Of a DNA stretch of 20,676 nt, positions 6,320 to 14,621 are shown in pieces (position 1 is the stretch's first letter; each line of letters opens with the position of its first letter). The position numbers and the translations under genes are program-made. Origin of the DNA: JBAXRT01 sp037131065 (GTDB lineage Bacteria; Bacteroidota; Bacteroidia; Bacteroidales; FEN-979); NCBI GenBank assembly GCA_037131065.1, contig JBAXRT010000041.1, positions 1 through 20,676 of the forward strand, given 5' to 3'. A model generated the notes under the pieces. The model had not been told where the DNA came from. It did no database searches and saw nothing but the letters and a program-made list of their open reading frames with translations.

Positions 6320-7697
6320 AGGTCAAAGCCCGTTCCCCTTTATTCACCGCATCACGGCATCACTGCCACGCCAAGGCGTGGTCTCCACTTCTCTCCGACA
6401 TCACTGCTGGATTATTCTTCTGATTCTCTTTTCAATGAACTCCTTCACCCAGGAGGTCATCACCCTGCCGGGTTCCATCGAGATCGGGCTGAAGAATAAC
6501 TTCTCCATCATTCTACAGAAAAACCAGGCCCGGATTGCAAAAAACGACAATACGATCGGGAATGCAGGATTCCTTCCTTCCCTCGCCCTCAGTGCAACCC
6601 AGAATAATAATGTCAGTACCACCCACCAGGAGCAATTCAGCGGAACCATCAAGGATGTGACTAATGCAAAAAACAACTCCCTGAACATCGGTATCCAGAT
6701 GAACTGGACGCTTTTTGACGGAATGAATATGTTTGTTACAAAGAGAATGCTTGGTGTCCTGGAGGATCTTGGCGAAAACGGCACCCGAATCGTCATCGAA
6801 GGAACTGTCGCCGACATCACCATGAATTACTACGGGATCATTCAGCTGGTCAAGCTGGTCAGGGTTGCCCAGGATGCCGTTGATCTTTCCATGCAGCGAA
6901 AACATATCGCCGAAGCAAAACTATCCCTCGGGGCCGGGTCACAACTCATGCTGCTGCAATCGACCGTCGACCTGAATGCCGACAGCACACGCCTGATCCA
7001 GCAGATGGTCCAGCTGGCGAATACAAAGGCTGATTTTAACCGTCTTCTTGCCCTGGAGGTTACTTCTGATTTCAGCATCCTGGATACCATAAAGATCACA
7101 CGGGTATTAAGGTATGATTCTTTGCTCTTACTCGCGCTAAAGCAGAATTCACAGCTCATCGCAGCCCGCCTGAATCAGAATATCTCCAGGCTCGGCGTCA
7201 GCCAGGCCCGGTCAGAAAGATATCCGACACTGGGGTTCACCGCCGGGTATACCTATGGTACCCTGAACTCAGAAACCGGCTTTCTGAAATACAACCAGAG
7301 TTATGGTCCCTCATTCGGATTCAATCTATCCTACACCCTCTTTAATGGTTTCAACATCAACCGGGCAATAAAGAATGCCAAGGTTATAATGAATTCAGGT
7401 GATATCGGGGTCGAGGATGCAGAACAGGAACTTAAGGTAAACCTTTATAAATTACACAACCAGTATCTCTCCAGCCTTGAAGTCGTTAAAATGCAGCTGA
7501 CAAACGTAGAGGTGGCCAGTGAAAATGTATATGTTGCATTTGAGAAGTACAAACTGGGCAGCCTCAATGATGTCGAACTCCGGGAGATCCAGCAAAAACT
7601 GATCGACGCCGAATACCAGCTCATCTACTCCCAATTCGAGGCAAAAAAATCAGAGGTCGAAATCTCCCGGCTATGTGGGGAATTGCTGAAACCCTGA
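6309..7697 (+). CDS. TolC-like outer-membrane efflux protein
   Basis: The protein (about 462 aa) shows the two-fold repeat of outer-membrane efflux factors. Repeat one begins 'LPGSIEIGLKNNFSIILQKNQARIAKND' and includes 'NIGIQMNWTLFDGMNMFV'; repeat two has 'LRYDSLLLLALKQNSQLIAARLNQNISRLGVSQARSERYPTLGF' and 'SFGFNLSYTLFNGFNINRAIKNAK'. The paired 'TLFDG/TLFNG' beta-barrel motifs are typical. A signal segment, 'WIILLILFSMNSFTQ', precedes the mature part. ATG 6309 overlaps the pump stop by 11 nt and is the preferred start. It gives an unusually long N-terminus before the signal, so GTG 6378 ('VVSTSLRHHCWII') is an alternative. The frame is open back to 6249, inside the pump gene. The protein forms the exit duct of the tripartite pump. 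Confidence 0.9.
   Translation: MLLRGQSPFPFIHRITASLPRQGVVSTSLRHHCWIILLILFSMNSFTQEVITLPGSIEIGLKNNFSIILQKNQARIAKNDNTIGNAGFLPSLALSATQNNNVSTTHQEQFSGTIKDVTNAKNNSLNIGIQMNWTLFDGMNMFVTKRMLGVLEDLGENGTRIVIEGTVADITMNYYGIIQLVKLVRVAQDAVDLSMQRKHIAEAKLSLGAGSQLMLLQSTVDLNADSTRLIQQMVQLANTKADFNRLLALEVTSDFSILDTIKITRVLRYDSLLLLALKQNSQLIAARLNQNISRLGVSQARSERYPTLGFTAGYTYGTLNSETGFLKYNQSYGPSFGFNLSYTLFNGFNINRAIKNAKVIMNSGDIGVEDAEQELKVNLYKLHNQYLSSLEVVKMQLTNVEVASENVYVAFEKYKLGSLNDVELREIQQKLIDAEYQLIYSQFEAKKSEVEISRLCGELLKP
6366..6381. repeat. Perfect palindromic hairpin near the start of the TolC-like gene
   Basis: CCACGCC-AA-GGCGTGG is a 7-bp GC-rich stem with a 2-base centre, inside the coding frame and 3' of ATG 6309. It encloses the alternative GTG start at 6378. 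A loop of two bases is too tight for a full RNA stem, so a few inner pairs would open. Confidence 0.5.
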
Positions 7698-7808
7698 TAA
7701 TCACATTTCATTTTTTACCTTCTCCCCCTTTTTCATCGGACAGGATCACAGTCCTGCTCTCTTTGTTCCACAGTCCGGATAATCATCACAATAAGAAAGA
7801 TAAATGTT

Positions 7809-7840
7809 TTTGCTTTTAATAAATTTACTGCTTAACTTTG
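7809..7840 (+). promoter_or_regulatory. Promoter of the HTH regulator gene
   Basis: TTTG (7809-7812), a 20-nt spacer and TAACTTTG (7833-7840) give a close match to the Bacteroidota promoter consensus TTTG / TAnnTTTG. It is the best promoter in the window. Transcription would start near 7846, which rules out the in-frame TTG at 7838 as a start codon and separates this gene from the efflux operon. Confidence 0.7.
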
Positions 7841-7852
7841 AAATTAAAGTTC

Positions 7853-8863
7853 ATGGCTATGAGCGAATTCCAGGAAATACAGGGAAGATTGATGAATAAA
7901 ATCAAAAGCACTCTCCCTGTAAGCATATCCCTTGTCGATGAACTGGCAGATCTGCTCCAGGTCAGTTCCGACAGCGCCTACAGGCGGATCAGGGGTGAAA
8001 CCGCCCTCACAATCGATGAGATCTTTATGATCTGCAGCCATTTCAAAATCTCTTTTGATTCCCTGACAGCAGTCCAGGCCAACTGCGTGGCTTTCAATTA
8101 TAATGAGGTCATGACGAGCCAGCACTTTATCCGTTATCTCACAGAGATCCGCGATGATATGATCCGGATCAGCAAAGCCCCGGAAAAACACATTACCTAC
8201 GCTGCCGTTGATGTTCCTATCTTTCACTATTTCAAATACCCCGAATACTACTATTTTAAAATGTTCTACTGGCTCAGGTCGGTTGCCAATGATCCGGAGC
8301 TCCAATTAAAAAAATTCACCCTGTCCGATATAGATCCCCAGATTACGGATCTGTGCAGGCAGCTGGCCGACCTTTATGCCACCATCCCCTCAACCGAAAT
8401 CTGGTCCGACAGCATCCTTGCCAGTGTCCTTAAACAGGTCAGCTATTACTGGCAATCTGGAGTTTTTGAAACAAAGGAGGACGCGATATCCCTGATCCTT
8501 TCAATCAAAAAGACCATGGAGACCGTGCAGCATGAATCGGAAATGAATTTGAAACTGATGGTCAGCGGAGGGTCCAGCGATCTCCGTTCGAATTTCATTT
8601 TATATCATAGTGAGATTGAAATTGGGAACAACAACATCCTGGTAGCCGTCGGTGATGTTAAGATCCTCTATTCCAGTTTTCACACTTTCAATAAAATGTT
8701 CACGACAAACCGGGAGTTCTGTCTTCTTTCGGAGACCTGGATGAAAAACCTTATCAAGCAAGCAAACCTGATCAGCGGGGTTGCTGAAAAATATCGGTTC
8801 CAATTTTTTAAAAAGATGTACAACCAGCTGGATACACTGATCCGGTTAATTGAGAAAGAGTAA
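7853..8863 (+). CDS. Cro/C1-type HTH transcriptional regulator with a long C-terminal domain
   Basis: The first 70 residues contain a Cro/C1-like helix-turn-helix: 'SLVDELADLLQVSSDSAYRRIRGETALTIDEIFMICSHFKISFDSL'. The 'SNDSAYRRIRGE'-type recognition helix is one I recognise from a family common in Bacteroidota. The remaining ~265 residues show no motif I can name; they are soluble, mixed alpha/beta and rich in aromatic residues ('FHYFKYPEYYYFKMFYWL'), possibly a ligand or partner-binding domain. The start is ATG 7853 or 7859; a perfect promoter directly upstream implies a very short leader. The gene is transcribed in the same direction as the efflux operon but has its own promoter, so control of that operon is possible but unproven. 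No palindromic operator stands out nearby. Confidence 0.78.
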   Translation: MAMSEFQEIQGRLMNKIKSTLPVSISLVDELADLLQVSSDSAYRRIRGETALTIDEIFMICSHFKISFDSLTAVQANCVAFNYNEVMTSQHFIRYLTEIRDDMIRISKAPEKHITYAAVDVPIFHYFKYPEYYYFKMFYWLRSVANDPELQLKKFTLSDIDPQITDLCRQLADLYATIPSTEIWSDSILASVLKQVSYYWQSGVFETKEDAISLILSIKKTMETVQHESEMNLKLMVSGGSSDLRSNFILYHSEIEIGNNNILVAVGDVKILYSSFHTFNKMFTTNREFCLLSETWMKNLIKQANLISGVAEKYRFQFFKKMYNQLDTLIRLIEKE

Positions 8864-8944
8864 GCCTTGAATAAATCTTTTTCGGTAACTTTAACGCCCC
8901 GGCATTTGGATTCAGGGCTACAGTAAACCTTTTATATCCAAAAT

Positions 8945-8951
8945 AAGGGAG
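8945..8951 (+). promoter_or_regulatory. Shine-Dalgarno site of the PAS histidine kinase gene
   Basis: AAGGGAG lies 4 nt before ATG 8956. It is the clearest ribosome-binding site in the window and fixes the kinase start. Confidence 0.6.
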
Positions 8952-8955
8952 ATAA

Positions 8956-10734
8956 ATGGCTATCGATATCCGTACACTGATTTTAATCCTGGGGATTTCC
9001 CACCTGGTACAGGCCATCGTTTTTTATTATCAGTACAGGATCCACAAAACATATAAGGGAATCGGATGGTGGCTTTTATGGTGTTCCGCTGAAATTCTCG
9101 GATTCGGATGCGTTTTGCTACGTGGTTTTTCGTTCATTCTTCCGGTGATCATCATTATCCAGAATGTCGCTATCATCTCCGGGACCATATTCATTTATAT
9201 TGGTATTTGCAGGTTCTTCGGCAGGCGTGAGAATCTGAAAATAATCATTCCCGTATCCGCCTTCTTCCTGCTAAGCCTTATCTATTTTTTGTTTGTGAGG
9301 GACGACATACATTGGCGGTCGGCCATTATTGCAATCACCCTTTCTTTTATGGCCTTTCTTACGGCCCAGGTGCTGTTGAAACAACAAATCCAGTCCATAA
9401 GGGCAACCGTTTATTTCAATGCAACTATTTTCATTCTGCATGGGATCTTCCTCATTTATCGTTGCATTGTGATCATTGTTGGAAATCCTGACCTTAATGT
9501 ATATTCCTCCACTTTTTTTCAAACAAGTCTTTACCTGGATGCTCTTATTGTTGGCCTGTTATGGACTTATGGGTTTATCATCATGGTGAATCAACGGCTT
9601 AATGCCGAAATGACTGAGTCCAAGGAACGGTTTGAATCTATTTTTAACACAAGTCCGGACGCCTCCCTGATAACAAGAATGAACGACGGACTCATCGCCG
9701 ACATCAATAACTCTTTTACATTATTGACCGGGTATACCATGAAAGAGGCGATCGGGAATTCAAGTCTCCAATTCCTCTGGAAAAATCCGGACGACCGCAT
9801 CAAGGTCATAAACGAACTCCGGGAAAAAGGTTTCTGCGATAATTTTGAAGCGACATTCCTGCGAAAAGACTCGACAGAACTAACCGGGCTTATGTCGGCA
9901 AGGATGATAACTCTGGAAGGCAATCCCTATATCATCAGCGTAACCCGTAACATCACCGAGCGTAAACAGGCTGAAAATTCCCTGAGAGAAAGTGAAGCAA
10001 AGCTGAAAGAGCTTAATGCTACGAAAGATAAATTTTTCTCCATCATCGCCCACGACCTGCTGAACCCGTTCAACACCATACTCGGATTCATGGAGGTGAT
10101 AATCCAGGATTATGAGGAAATGGATAAGGCACAAATCCATGATTACCTGAAAATCGTCGACACCTCCTCGAGACAGGCATTCACCCTGCTTGAAAATCTA
10201 CTGCTCTGGGCGAGGTCACATACCGGGTCTATCGATTTCCGTCCTGATTCGGTCGATATTCAAAAAAACGTTGAGGACGTCATTGATCTGTTGAAAACTC
10301 AGGCTGAAAAGAAAGAGGTCTCCATCTCATCCGAAATAAAAGATCAATTCATTGTCACAGCCGACAAGAACATGATCGATACCATCCTTCGGAATCTTCT
10401 CACAAATGCGCTTAAATTTTCATTCAGGAAAGGGAAGATCACTGTTTCTGCAAAAAAAACAAATGGCTGCATTGAGATTTCAGTGAGGGATAATGGTCTT
10501 GGAATAACCAGGGAGGATATCGTCAACATCTTCCGTATTGATAATAAAACCAGCACCCTGGGGACAGACAAGGAAAAAGGCAGTGGATTGGGACTTATTT
10601 TATGTAAGGAATTTGTGGAAAAGAATGGAGGAAGGATCTGGGTTGAAAGCGAATTCGGAAGAGGAAGTATATTTAAATTCACAATCCCCTTTGATAATGA
10701 CCGGAATAAGTCGGGGCAACCCTATAGTGTCTAA
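8956..10734 (+). CDS. Membrane sensor histidine kinase with PAS domain
   Basis: This 592-aa protein starts with about 215 residues forming roughly seven hydrophobic helices, of a kind seen in Bacteroidota sensor kinases. A PAS/PAC domain follows (about 225-337, 'RFESIFNTSPDASLITRMNDGL ... SVTRNITERKQAE'). Next is a short coiled linker and a HisKA domain with H366 in 'FFSIIAHDLLNPFNTILGF', then a HATPase domain with N box 'RNLLTNALKFS', G1 'DNGLGI' and G2 'GSGLGL' (from 542). All catalytic boxes are present, so it should autophosphorylate and pass phosphate to a separate receiver. No cognate regulator is adjacent: the upstream HTH protein has no receiver domain and the next genes encode a lipoprotein and a secreted protein. 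The start is supported by AAGGGAG 4 nt upstream. The input signal is unknown. Confidence 0.92.
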   Translation: MAIDIRTLILILGISHLVQAIVFYYQYRIHKTYKGIGWWLLWCSAEILGFGCVLLRGFSFILPVIIIIQNVAIISGTIFIYIGICRFFGRRENLKIIIPVSAFFLLSLIYFLFVRDDIHWRSAIIAITLSFMAFLTAQVLLKQQIQSIRATVYFNATIFILHGIFLIYRCIVIIVGNPDLNVYSSTFFQTSLYLDALIVGLLWTYGFIIMVNQRLNAEMTESKERFESIFNTSPDASLITRMNDGLIADINNSFTLLTGYTMKEAIGNSSLQFLWKNPDDRIKVINELREKGFCDNFEATFLRKDSTELTGLMSARMITLEGNPYIISVTRNITERKQAENSLRESEAKLKELNATKDKFFSIIAHDLLNPFNTILGFMEVIIQDYEEMDKAQIHDYLKIVDTSSRQAFTLLENLLLWARSHTGSIDFRPDSVDIQKNVEDVIDLLKTQAEKKEVSISSEIKDQFIVTADKNMIDTILRNLLTNALKFSFRKGKITVSAKKTNGCIEISVRDNGLGITREDIVNIFRIDNKTSTLGTDKEKGSGLGLILCKEFVEKNGGRIWVESEFGRGSIFKFTIPFDNDRNKSGQPYSV

Positions 10735-10761
10735 TTATTTATTCAGATTCTGATCACCGTT

Positions 10762-11772
10762 ATGAGACCATTTATATCATCTGTTATTTCACTCAGCATG
10801 GCACTGATGCTGATCATAGGTTGTTCAAAGAGCAGCAGTGATGATCCGGCCAATATCCCGGTAATCCCTGTGCTCAAGACTGCTTCCGTTAACCAGATTA
10901 CTCAGACAACTGCTAATTCCGGCGGGGTGATCACCTCCGACGGGGGCGCCCAGGTTACATCCCGTGGTGTATGCTGGAGTACAGGCATAGCGCCGACGAT
11001 TATCGACATGCATACAAGCGACGGTTCAGGGACCGGCTCATATGCAAGCCAGATCTCAGGACTCAGTCCGAACACGCTGTATTATATTCGTGCCTATGCT
11101 ACCAACAGTGCCGGTACCGCTTACGGAGATACACTTTCATTTACAACCATGAAGTTCCCCGGCGATACAGTCGTTGATTATGACGGGAATATTTATCACA
11201 AAGTGACCATTGGAACACAGGTTTGGCTGACCGGGAACCTTAAAACAACACATTACAGGAACGGAGATTCGATCCCCCTTGTCACTTCCGATGCCCAGTG
11301 GAAAGTGCTTACAACCGGAGCCTGGTGCATATATGATAATCTGCCATCGAATGCCAAGACTTACGGCCGGCTATACAACTGGCATGCGGTAAACGACAGC
11401 CGCGGGCTTTGTCCTGAAGGATGGCATGTGCCTTCCGTTAATGATTGGAATTCACTGGCCCTTTTTCTCGGCGGAGAAAACGTCGCCGGAGGAAAAATGA
11501 AAACAACAGGGACGATTGAACAGGGCAACGGTTTTTGGTATGAGCCAAACACCGGTGCCACGAACTCAAGCGGTTTTAACGGTCTCCCCGGGGGATACCG
11601 GATCAATTACGGGAACTATTATTCCATAGGTAATGTTGCCTATTTCTGGTCCTCATCAGATACAACCCTTGTAAATAGCTGGAACTTTGTCCTCGATGCC
11701 AACAACGAAAATCTTATCCGTCACTACAATTTTCAGACTAATGGTTTTTCCGTCCGTTGTATCAGAGACTGA
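10762..11772 (+). CDS. Lipoprotein with FnIII-like and Fibrobacter-type paralogous domain
   Basis: This 336-aa protein has a signal peptide with lipobox LIIGC (C21), followed by 'SKSSSDD', an acidic stretch resembling Bacteroidota surface-export signals. Residues about 38-128 look like a fibronectin-III-like module ('TQTTANSGGVITSDGGAQVTSRGVCWST ... GLSPNTLYYIRAYATNSAGTAYG'). Residues about 138-336 match the Fib_succ_major paralogous domain ('VTIGTQVWLTGNLKTTHYRNGD', 'YGRLYNWHAV', 'GLCPEGWHVPSVNDW', 'FWSSS', 'FSVRCIRD'). Such proteins are surface-exposed and of unknown function; a carbohydrate or protein-binding role is often assumed. The gene starts 27 nt after the kinase stop and ends 16 nt before the next gene, so the three may be one transcript. 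Confidence 0.87.
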   Translation: MRPFISSVISLSMALMLIIGCSKSSSDDPANIPVIPVLKTASVNQITQTTANSGGVITSDGGAQVTSRGVCWSTGIAPTIIDMHTSDGSGTGSYASQISGLSPNTLYYIRAYATNSAGTAYGDTLSFTTMKFPGDTVVDYDGNIYHKVTIGTQVWLTGNLKTTHYRNGDSIPLVTSDAQWKVLTTGAWCIYDNLPSNAKTYGRLYNWHAVNDSRGLCPEGWHVPSVNDWNSLALFLGGENVAGGKMKTTGTIEQGNGFWYEPNTGATNSSGFNGLPGGYRINYGNYYSIGNVAYFWSSSDTTLVNSWNFVLDANNENLIRHYNFQTNGFSVRCIRD

Positions 11773-11788
11773 TAACAGGGTGATCGTT

Positions 11789-12592
11789 ATGAATATCTTC
11801 GTCAGGATTGTCTTTTTAGCAATGCTCTTTTCAACGATTACTCAGGCTTTTGGACAAAGGCTGACTGGTAAGATAAAATCATACCGGGAATCTTATTATT
11901 CTGTCCGTGATAAATTCGGTAAAATTCATAAAGGACCCAAATTAAATGACTCTGTTTTCCTTGATCAACTATTCAAATTCGATCAAAACGGAAATATCAC
12001 AGAGGAGGTCGAATACAATTACGACGGAACGATCCACGCCAGATACAGGGCAAGGTTTGGTTATGAGGACAACAACGTTGAATCCATTTATGTAAAGCTG
12101 GACCCGCAAATTGTTATTGATAAAAAACCATTCATTGTGGAGTCAGTAAAATTCAGCTGGGGGGAAAAGTATGAGATGAGTTATAAAAATGACACACATG
12201 GCCGGCCTGTCGAGGAGACTATTTATGATCTTTTCGGACGTGAATTATATAAAATAAAAATCAGGAGGGATGAAAAGGGCCGGGCCATGGAAGATGATTT
12301 CTCCGACGGCAGTGTTGATCAGTATAAATATGATGACAAGGGAAATTTAATAGAATGGGTTTTTCGATCCTCGAACAGCAATGTTATTATTACCTCATAT
12401 AAATATGATGATCATGGGAATATCATAGAAATGAATGTCAACAATTTCTTCAAATCCACCTATAAGTTTCATTATGACCACCACACCTACGTCTATCAGT
12501 ATGATGAATTTGGTAACTGGATAGAGAGGCTGGAATACGAGAATGATAAGCCACAAAGGATCGTTGAAAGAACGATTGAGTATTCATTTTGA
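11789..12592 (+). CDS. Secreted protein with degenerate YD-type repeats
   Basis: The 267-aa product begins 'MNIFVRIVFLAMLFSTITQAFG|QRL', a clear signal peptide. The mature part contains spaced tyrosine-aspartate-glycine-asparagine motifs typical of RHS/YD-like beta repeats: 'FKFDQNGNITEEVEYNYDG', 'YKYDDKGNLIEWVF', 'YKYDDHGNIIEM', 'YQYDEFGNWIERLEY'. The repeats are too few and too short for a polymorphic toxin, and there is no C-terminal toxin domain. Small Bacteroidota proteins of this type are secreted or periplasmic and uncharacterised. An open frame extends upstream to 11687 inside the lipoprotein gene, but the signal peptide sets the start at ATG 11789, 16 nt after the previous stop. Confidence 0.78.
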   Translation: MNIFVRIVFLAMLFSTITQAFGQRLTGKIKSYRESYYSVRDKFGKIHKGPKLNDSVFLDQLFKFDQNGNITEEVEYNYDGTIHARYRARFGYEDNNVESIYVKLDPQIVIDKKPFIVESVKFSWGEKYEMSYKNDTHGRPVEETIYDLFGRELYKIKIRRDEKGRAMEDDFSDGSVDQYKYDDKGNLIEWVFRSSNSNVIITSYKYDDHGNIIEMNVNNFFKSTYKFHYDHHTYVYQYDEFGNWIERLEYENDKPQRIVERTIEYSF

Positions 12593-12629
12593 ATCAAAGC
12601 AAGGGTCCTTTCTACTACCTGGTCTGATT

Positions 12630-13055
12630 CTATTTGACCGTACATTTTATCCCGAGCTTCTGACAAACACGTTCAATGGCATCAATCGCAATGCTTGAGC
12701 TCTTGGGGGCCTCCTTATCCGAACTAGTTGCGGAAACCGTGATCTGCGAAAGGTCGACAGCAAGGGAGTCGACCTGTATGGAAATTTTATAGCTGTCTTT
12801 CGAAAATTCGACCAGGTGCCTGCCGTTGTCCCTCTGGGTAATTTTGAATTTCGGACTTGAGGTCAAGGTGTCGATTATCGCTTTGTAAACCCCTGTGGTC
12901 TTTGCATCAATAATTACCGTAGCCACATCCGCTGAGCTGGTATGCATTCCTTTTATTTTCCTTGCAAGAGTAATGAATTGAGCCTGTACTGGCATAAAAT
13001 GAAAAACCACAATCGCAGTAAACAATAGCACTGATAATAACTTGGATATTTTCAT
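12630..13055 (-). CDS. Secreted protein of unknown function (141 aa)
   Basis: The start 'MKISKLLSVLLFTAIVVFHFMPVQA|QF' is a classic signal peptide; the frame is open 16 codons further upstream, but those residues precede the signal. The mature ~116 residues contain 'ATVIIDAKTTGVYKAIIDTLTSSPKFKITQRDNGRHLVEFSKDSYKISIQVDSLAVDLSQITVSA' and end 'AIERVCQKLGIKCTVK' with two cysteines (possible disulfide). This pattern recalls small periplasmic proteins found in many Gram-negative bacteria, for which I know no role. It is convergent with the YD-repeat gene (37 nt between stops) and divergent from the 99-aa repeat protein gene. Confidence 0.72.
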   Translation of the reverse strand: MKISKLLSVLLFTAIVVFHFMPVQAQFITLARKIKGMHTSSADVATVIIDAKTTGVYKAIIDTLTSSPKFKITQRDNGRHLVEFSKDSYKISIQVDSLAVDLSQITVSATSSDKEAPKSSSIAIDAIERVCQKLGIKCTVK

Positions 13056-13179
13056 GATCGGGCGTTTTAATGAGGAACGAAAATAATAAAGTTTGGGATT
13101 CATCGGGATTTCTCCGGAATTTATCGGGAAGAGGAATCCCTTTCAACGAGATCGGCTGTCCCTCCCCTCAGTTCTGATA

Positions 13180-13187
13180 TAAATTTG
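13180..13187 (+). promoter_or_regulatory. -7 box before the 99-aa repeat protein gene
   Basis: TAAATTTG matches TAnnTTTG exactly and stands 29 nt before ATG 13217. No good -33 box is seen at the usual spacing. Confidence 0.5.
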
Positions 13188-13216
13188 CTTCATCAACACA
13201 ATCAAAAACAAAAAAA

Positions 13217-13516
13217 ATGAAATCAACAACGGTAATCTTAGCAGCAGCCCTCACCCTCTCAGTCAACATTCTTTTTGCAGAAAGTATTATCTCTTCCATC
13301 CCGGTTCCATCAACAAGGGAACTTTCAACAGTGAACAACCTGGTCCCGGTTACGCCGGCAGAAGCAAATTTTGAAGATGCCATCACACCTGAGATCAACA
13401 ACAACGAATTGACCCCCTTCACCCCCGGTGAAGCCGAATTTGAAGATGTAACCGTTGAAATGTTCGTGAACCAGGAACTGGCCCCTGTAACCCCGTCCGC
13501 TGCTGATTTTGAATAA
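13217..13516 (+). CDS. Small secreted acidic protein with three 23-residue-period repeats
   Basis: The 99-aa product has a signal peptide (MKSTTVILAAALTLSVNILFA|ES) and an acidic mature part of about 78 residues. Three motifs of the form LxPxTPxxAxFE occur at exact 23-residue spacing: L42 'VPVTPAEANFED', L65 'TPFTPGEAEFED' and L88 'APVTPSAADFE', the last ending at the C-terminus. It has no cysteines and no membrane segment after the signal. The gene is monocistronic: its own -7 box lies 29 nt upstream and a strong terminator follows the stop. I do not know a function. The regular spacing suggests an extended repetitive fold or a linear binding motif shown three times. Confidence 0.78.
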   Translation: MKSTTVILAAALTLSVNILFAESIISSIPVPSTRELSTVNNLVPVTPAEANFEDAITPEINNNELTPFTPGEAEFEDVTVEMFVNQELAPVTPSAADFE

Positions 13517-13552
13517 TACGCTTGCTCAATATATCTACCGTTGATTCTTTGG

Positions 13553-13577
13553 AGCCACCCTTTGGGTGGCTTTTTTT
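13553..13577 (+). terminator. Intrinsic terminator of the 99-aa protein gene
   Basis: The stem AGCCACCC (13553-13560) / GGGTGGCT (13564-13571) has a TTT loop and runs into seven T. It overlaps the stop codon of the convergent SDR gene. On the minus strand no T tract follows, so it acts in the plus direction only. Confidence 0.9.
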
Positions 13578-14592
13578 ATTTCTTTTCCTTCTCGATAGTT
13601 GCCGGAAAGAGTGGATCAACCCTTTTCCAGAGATCCATGGAAGCATTCCAGAGTTTGATTCCCTCCCGGGGATCATATACCTTCGGGTCCATTTTTTTTG
13701 TTTTGAACATGTGGAGGTACTCCCCTGACTTTCCTTCGTAATCAGGTGAAATTGACATATAAACAACAGGCAGCGCTGCCTTTGCCGGTGAACGGAAGAT
13801 GAGGAAAAAGATAAGGTTCAGCACCATCCGCAAGGGAAAGGGAGCCGGTCTTGTTATATTGGAGTGAACCGGACCGGGACAAATAACATTCACACCTGCA
13901 TTGACCTTTCCGGCATTCAGCCGTTCCGAAAGCTCAACCATGAAGGTGTTCATTACCAGCTTGAAATAGCTGTAGTTCTCGATTCCCTTTGAAACTCCGT
14001 AATCATAATATTTGCCGAATTCGCTGTAATCAATGGCTGAGCATCCCTGGTGCGAATCAGACGAAATGAAAATAATCCTTGGCAGGAAAGCAGTTGCGGA
14101 ATCTTTCGGTATCACTCCATTTTCCAGCATCAGTCCAGTGAGGATCACGTTTGAAAGAAAATTAACCTGGAACATCTCATCCTGTTCCGATTCGGTTTTT
14201 CGTGGTTTTGGCAGGGCTACCCCTGCATTCAGGATGGTCACTTCAGGCTTTATCCCGTCTTTCACAAGTCCATTAACAAAATCATGGATGGAGCCGATCT
14301 TCGTCAGATCAATGTACCGCTGTTCAATATTTCCGGATCCGCTGAGTTTGCGAACCATGTTGACGGTATCAGTACTCCTGTTCCGGTTGGCCATGATGAC
14401 CCTGGCCCCGCGTCTGGCCATTTCAACAGCAAGCGCAAAACCAAGCCCTGAAGTGGTTCCTGTGATAATACAACTCTTACCGTCAAACCGGTCTGCCTCA
14501 GTCAGTCTGGATGCCTTCTCCTGTTTCCTGAAACGGTCCAGGAACCCGGCGAGAGAAGCCACTACCGGGTTATCAAAACGGCCATGCGACAT
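13576..14592 (-). CDS. Short-chain dehydrogenase/reductase (SDR)
   Basis: This 338-aa NAD(P)-dependent oxidoreductase has a ~35-residue N-terminal extension and then the Rossmann motif TGTTSGLG (44-51). The stabilising NAG motif is at 122-124, catalytic Ser is in 'FISSDS' (about 177-178), and YxxxK is Y207-x3-K211 ('NYSYFKLVMNTFMVELSERL'). The 'ICPGPVHSNITR' segment follows. Layout and length resemble retinol-dehydrogenase or protochlorophyllide-reductase-like SDRs acting on hydrophobic substrates, and a hydrophobic stretch 'MVLNLIFFLIF' (about residues 264-274) may touch the membrane. The substrate cannot be assigned. The gene starts 29 nt after the stop of the large secreted protein, so they are probably co-transcribed although functionally unlike. 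Confidence 0.9.
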   Translation of the reverse strand: MSHGRFDNPVVASLAGFLDRFRKQEKASRLTEADRFDGKSCIITGTTSGLGFALAVEMARRGARVIMANRNRSTDTVNMVRKLSGSGNIEQRYIDLTKIGSIHDFVNGLVKDGIKPEVTILNAGVALPKPRKTESEQDEMFQVNFLSNVILTGLMLENGVIPKDSATAFLPRIIFISSDSHQGCSAIDYSEFGKYYDYGVSKGIENYSYFKLVMNTFMVELSERLNAGKVNAGVNVICPGPVHSNITRPAPFPLRMVLNLIFFLIFRSPAKAALPVVYMSISPDYEGKSGEYLHMFKTKKMDPKVYDPREGIKLWNASMDLWKRVDPLFPATIEKEKK

Positions 14593-14621
14593 AAATGATC
14601 TGTTTTATTACTGTAACCTGA

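Noticed and set aside
7698..7800. Terminator after the TolC-like gene
   Set aside because: CAGGA/TCCTG (7741-7756) and CGGAC/GTCCG (about 7737-7778) are short inverted repeats without a T tract; too weak to call.
11789..12592. RHS/polymorphic toxin
   Set aside because: YD-like motifs are present, but the protein is only 267 aa, has no core cage repeats in number, no toxin tip and no immunity gene next to it.
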